Source: Aeoliella sp052161615 (GTDB lineage Bacteria > Planctomycetota > Planctomycetia > Pirellulales > Lacipirellulaceae). From it: a stretch of 64,000 nt of DNA. A program made the position numbers and the translations under genes. The stretch is taken from contig NZ_CP197417.1 in NCBI RefSeq assembly GCF_052161615.1, positions 4,774,001-4,838,000 of the forward strand, in the 5' to 3' direction. Under the pieces are notes generated by a model, which was given only the letters and a program-made list of their open reading frames with translations, did not search any database and was not told the origin of the DNA. Shown piece after piece: positions 60,791 through 64,000 of the stretch (its first letter is position 1; each line of letters begins with the position of its first letter).

Positions 60791-61043
60791 GCAGCCATGC
60801 AGTGTCATTCCGACGGGAGTAGCGCGACCGAGGAATCTGGTGTGGAGCAGCTTGCGTGCCGCGATCGCTTGCGGCGCGTACGGAGAGCGTCTCCGAGTGA
60901 CGCAGATCTGCTCAGGAGCGAAGTAGATACCTCAGTCGCAGGGCTCCTGTCGGAAGGACACGAGCTCTGGTTTACGAAACTGGCATACTGCGAGCGATCA
61001 AACCACCACGGCCCTTACGGGCCCCGCTCGCCAAAAGAGTTGA

Positions 61044-62054
61044 CTACTTGCCTACGAACTCGTCGTAGAGCTTTTGGCACTCTTCGACGGTCATTTCGCC
61101 CGGCTTGATGAAGTAGCGGTAGTGGAGCGACAGCGGCTTTTCGGGCGTGACGTCGGTGACGAAGAACGAACCGAACCGGCCGTAGTCGCGCTCGCTGTAG
61201 TGCGAGGGCTTAGGATTCTCGGGGCTGTCGAGGTAGAGCACCGTGTACCGCTGACCGTCGAGGACGAAGCTCATCGCGAGCCACGGGCGATTGGTGGTTT
61301 CCTCGTTGATTTTGTCGCGGCGGTTGGTGTGGTTCCAGTTGCGGGTCTCGCCCGGCTTGCCCTTGCCATCGGTGCGCAGGTAGTAGGTTTCCTTGGCGGT
61401 TTCGTCGGCGACGCGCTGCGAGGCGCGGAACTGAACGCCGGCGTGCTGGGGGTCGCCATCAAGGTGAATCTTCTCGACGCCCTCGGCGGGTGTAAGGGTC
61501 GTCTCGAAGTCAATCTGCGTCATGTCGCCGACCTTCTTGATGGTCTGCGTGCGGGCTTCGTTGGCGAAGAGCTCGCCCTTATTGCCGTGCCAACTGATGA
61601 GCGATTCGAACTTGCCCCCGTTGTCGTCGGCAGCCTGCGACTTGAACGACTCGTGCTGCTCGTAGGCTCCATCGGTGCAGTGCCAGGTGTCGCAGGTCTT
61701 GCCGTCGTAGTTGATCTTGTTAAAGCCAAGGTAGATGCCGCGATGATGCGGATAGAGTCCGCCGGGGCCCTTGGTGATGATCTGCGAGCCATCGGGGCTG
61801 TAGACATGCAGGTACGGCTTGTAGGTTTCCGACCGCTTCTTCTCCGACGAGTTGTCGACGGGGGCGTACATGTAGCGCACCAGCGGCGAACCAGCGTGCG
61901 ACAGCTCGGCGTAATGCTCGGCATCGTTGTTGGTCCACGCGTAGGAGTCCGCGGACTCGTCGGCATGCGAAGTGGTTGGCAACAGCGCGAGCGACACCAC
62001 CATCAGGGAGAGGGCCGCCAGCGACAACGATCGAAGGGAGAGAGTGTTATTCAT
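61044..62054 (-). CDS. Secreted DUF6807 (PmoA-like) family protein
   Basis: A 336-residue protein with signal peptide ALSLMVVSLALLPTTSHA. The body, VRYMYAPVDNSS, YKPYLHVYSPDGSQIITKGP, PHHRGIYLGFNKINYDGKTC, GVQFRASQRVADETAKETYY and SHYSERDYGRFGSFFVTDV, matches the DUF6807 family, often annotated as PmoA family in planctomycetes; it has no link to methane oxidation. A role in carbohydrate metabolism is suspected because relatives lie beside glycosidases. The 253-bp spacer before it holds nothing recognisable. Confidence 0.82.
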   Translation of the reverse strand: MNNTLSLRSLSLAALSLMVVSLALLPTTSHADESADSYAWTNNDAEHYAELSHAGSPLVRYMYAPVDNSSEKKRSETYKPYLHVYSPDGSQIITKGPGGLYPHHRGIYLGFNKINYDGKTCDTWHCTDGAYEQHESFKSQAADDNGGKFESLISWHGNKGELFANEARTQTIKKVGDMTQIDFETTLTPAEGVEKIHLDGDPQHAGVQFRASQRVADETAKETYYLRTDGKGKPGETRNWNHTNRRDKINEETTNRPWLAMSFVLDGQRYTVLYLDSPENPKPSHYSERDYGRFGSFFVTDVTPEKPLSLHYRYFIKPGEMTVEECQKLYDEFVGK

Positions 62055-62194
62055 CCCCTCAGCTTAGCCACGCGCGATGGTGCGAGCAACGTCCGCGAGC
62101 GAAGTCGCGCGAGCCGCGCCAACGTGCATCGTCGCGCGATTTGGGCAAGTCGCGAGCAATGGCGATACATCGGTTTTTCCCGAGCGCTTTTGCC

Positions 62195-63391
62195 TTACAC
62201 CATCGCTGCTTCGAGGGCGTTTTCGGTCGTATTGAGCAGCGCTTCGGTTTCCAATTCTGGCGACAGATGCTCCAGTTTTATGTCAAACACGCCGTGACTG
62301 CACGTATCCGCCGGACGATCGCCGAAACTGATGCCCAGCGCGCGGGCGGCCTGCACGGCCGGGCCACGGGGATCGACTTGGCGCAGTTTATTGATCGCCT
62401 CGGCAATCGGCACGCTGTTCATCTCGGGCGGCCGCGAGCAAATCATCTCGCCAAACCGGCCTTCCACGATCAGCCGCACGGCATGCGCGCCAAACTGCGT
62501 GGCGAGCACGCGGTCGAACGTGGTGGGCGTGCCGCCGCGTTGCAAGTGGCCCAGAATGCAAAGGCGTGCTTCGCGGTGCAGTCGGCGTTCGATCTCGCTG
62601 GTGACGATCTTGCCGATGCCCCCGAGCTTCATCTGCTGCCCCGCTGCTTCAGCGCCGACCATGCCACCTTCGGGCAGGTGAGCACCTTCGGCAACCACGA
62701 CCAGCGTGAACTTCTTACCCTTGCTCTCGCGATGCAGGACCTTGTGGCAGACGTGCTCGAAGCTCCATGGAATCTCAGGAATGAGAATGATGTCGCCACC
62801 ACCCGCGATGCCCGAGTGCAAGGCGATCCAACCAGCGTGGCGACCCATCACTTCGAGCACCATGATCCGCTCGTGGCTCGCGGCAGTGGTGTGAAGGCGA
62901 TCGAGGGCGTCGGTCGCGCACTCGATGGCGCTATCGAAGCCGAACGTAAATGCGGTGGCGGAGAGGTCGTTGTCGATGGTCTTCGGCACACCAACCACGG
63001 GGATGCCATTCTCGTGGAACTGCTGTGCAATCGCGAGCGAACCATCGCCACCGACGCAGATCAAACCGTTGAGACCAAGTTGTTTCACGGTAGCCTTCAC
63101 GCCATCGATCAGGTGCTGTGCGATCTCGACGCGATCGTTCACGCCTTTGATGGCGGCGAAGCGGCCTTTGTTCGTGGAGCCAAGGATGGTACCACCTTGG
63201 GTCAGTATGCCTTTGGTCGTGGCGTCGGTGAGGTTCAAGTACTGCACGGGGTCGTACAGTCCTTCGTAACCCTTCAGGAAGCCGACGCACTCGTAACCGA
63301 GTTGCATGCAGCTTTTAACGGCGCCACGAATCACGGCGTTGAGGCCGGGGCAGTCGCCACCACTGGTGAGAATTCCGATGCGCTTAGCCAT
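62195..63391 (-). CDS. pfkA: 6-phosphofructokinase
   Basis: A 398-residue protein from the ATG at 63391 (AAGGA upstream); the longer frame has no family content. ILTSGGDCPGLNAVIRG, CVGGDGSLAIAQ, PKTIDNDLSATAFTFGFDSA, VMGRHAGWIALHSGIAGGGD, ILGHLQRGGTPTTFDRVL. It phosphorylates fructose-6-phosphate. Gly at the 104-equivalent position plus Lys137 (124-equivalent) is the group III pattern, which in characterised members uses ATP. Paralogue of the gene at 57702. Confidence 0.93.
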   Translation of the reverse strand: MAKRIGILTSGGDCPGLNAVIRGAVKSCMQLGYECVGFLKGYEGLYDPVQYLNLTDATTKGILTQGGTILGSTNKGRFAAIKGVNDRVEIAQHLIDGVKATVKQLGLNGLICVGGDGSLAIAQQFHENGIPVVGVPKTIDNDLSATAFTFGFDSAIECATDALDRLHTTAASHERIMVLEVMGRHAGWIALHSGIAGGGDIILIPEIPWSFEHVCHKVLHRESKGKKFTLVVVAEGAHLPEGGMVGAEAAGQQMKLGGIGKIVTSEIERRLHREARLCILGHLQRGGTPTTFDRVLATQFGAHAVRLIVEGRFGEMICSRPPEMNSVPIAEAINKLRQVDPRGPAVQAARALGISFGDRPADTCSHGVFDIKLEHLSPELETEALLNTTENALEAAMV

Positions 63392-63603
63392 GGTCGGGGT
63401 CCTTGGGCAAGGAGAAAGCGGATAGTGTGGCCGAGCTTTTGCTCGCCATGCGTGCGGAGGCATTTGGGCTGGGGAAACCACCGCCAGGCGCGAAAATCCG
63501 CTAGCAACCCCGAAACATACGTCACCCGAATCTATCAGAGCGGGATGCGAATGCAAGCTTTTTCGCGGCGCAACCGATACAGGCGTTACGATTGCGCGAG
63601 CTC

Positions 63604-63700
63604 GTGTGAGCCGGGGCGCAGCGCGCCCCCGGAAATGCGTGGAGATGGCGCAGCGTCGCCTTGGGTTGAGTTTCCGGGGGCGAGGACGCCCCGGCTCGCT
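63604..63700. repeat. Paired GAGCCGGG inverted repeat
   Basis: Left arm GTGTGAGCCGGGGCGCAGCG, right arm GGCGAGGACGCCCCGGCTCGCT (in part), 97 bp overall with an unrelated core. Confidence 0.72.
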
Positions 63701-63707
63701 AAACTGC

Positions 63708-64000
63708 TTACTCTTCCGACTCCTCGACCGACTTGTACTGGTCGGCCTTTGCGAGCAGCTTGGCGAAGGGAAGTTCGAATCCCGGGAGAAGGGGCGTGGT
63801 GTAGATTTCGTTCTCGGCGATGGTCAGCACTTCGTCCATGCCGCGAAACACGGTGAGCTCGCGGGCGAAGCGATCAATCACCCAGTATTCCTTCACCCCC
63901 GCACTCGCGTACTCTGCCCGCTTTACCACGAAATCGCGTTTGCGGTCGCGCGGTTTGTTGGAGACAAACTCGACGGCAATGGTGGGGACATCAGCCAGCG
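63708..64000 (-). CDS. Uma2/DUF820 family protein, 5' end beyond the window
   Basis: The visible 96 residues continue in frame to the window edge, so the start is missing. LADVPTIAVEFVSNKPRDRK and KRAEYASAGVKEYWVIDRF are characteristic of the Uma2 (DUF820) family with a PD-(D/E)xK nuclease-like fold, common in cyanobacteria and planctomycetes. Function unknown. The C-terminus is acidic (SVEESEE). Confidence 0.8.
   Translation of the reverse strand, partial: LADVPTIAVEFVSNKPRDRKRDFVVKRAEYASAGVKEYWVIDRFARELTVFRGMDEVLTIAENEIYTTPLLPGFELPFAKLLAKADQYKSVEESEE

Noticed and set aside
61976..63856. A 626-codon plus-strand frame over the second phosphofructokinase gene
   Set aside because: Antisense shadow running through intergenic repeat DNA as well.
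1..64000. Insertion sequence, prophage or integrative element
   Set aside because: No transposase, integrase, phage structural gene or att-like duplication at the tRNAs was found in any frame provided.

Overview
The window looks like chromosomal DNA of a planctomycete of the Pirellulales (a Lacipirellula/Bythopirellula-like lineage). The evidence is eleven secreted proteins ending in a PEP-CTERM sorting tail, seven of them with a dockerin-like EF-hand pair in front of it; two DUF1559 pseudopilin-like proteins; an ECF sigma / FecR-LamG anti-sigma / DUF1559 cassette; Tat-exported oxidoreductase and isomerase paralogues; and a secreted sulfatase. GC is high, so many long antisense open frames are only shadows. 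Family assignments come from motif recognition, not database searches.

Layout. 0-9 kb: a secreted alpha/beta-hydrolase-like protein that has lost its catalytic residues, a Tat-exported GH116-type glycosidase, a glycerophosphodiester phosphodiesterase, a GH172 (DUF2961) protein, and two divergent tRNA-Pro genes. 9.6-20.7 kb: a carbohydrate locus bracketed by two paralogous GntR-type-DNA-binding / LacI-type-sensor regulators. It holds two duplicated LamG-dockerin-PEP-CTERM proteins, a DUF1559 protein, a small lipoprotein, a Gfo/Idh/MocA oxidoreductase, a sugar isomerase-like protein and a glycosidase-like protein. 20.8-34.2 kb, all on the minus strand: two small proteins, a run of five PEP-CTERM proteins, the translationally coupled sigma/anti-sigma/DUF1559/lipoprotein cassette, a thioredoxin-like protein and a choice-of-anchor-A PEP-CTERM protein.

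34.5-43 kb: an unknown protein, an arylsulfatase, an arsenic operon (arsR-arsC-acr3-arsM, with a clear operator), and two zinc-ribbon membrane proteins. 43.2-49.4 kb: a chromosome-segregation region, parB and parA (minus strand) followed by eight perfect parS sites in 2.7 kb. The sites surround a DUF1015 gene and a zinc-ribbon membrane protein, and an MBL-fold/DinB-like fusion follows. Such parS density usually marks an origin-proximal region, but no dnaA or oriC is visible. 49.5-64 kb: two PEP-CTERM proteins, adenosylhomocysteinase (which would recycle the by-product of SAM-dependent methylation such as ArsM's), an orphan VapB-like antitoxin, trpF, an ExeA-like AAA ATPase, a sugar-nucleotide epimerase, two paralogous phosphofructokinases (one with an altered GGDG motif), a metzincin-type PEP-CTERM protease, a DUF6807 (PmoA-like) protein, and an Uma2-family gene cut by the window end.

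Dispersed elements: a paired inverted GC-rich repeat in intergenic spaces, a repeated CCGACGAC-type hairpin, three near-identical terminators in consecutive spacers, and small palindromic repeats around the parS sites.
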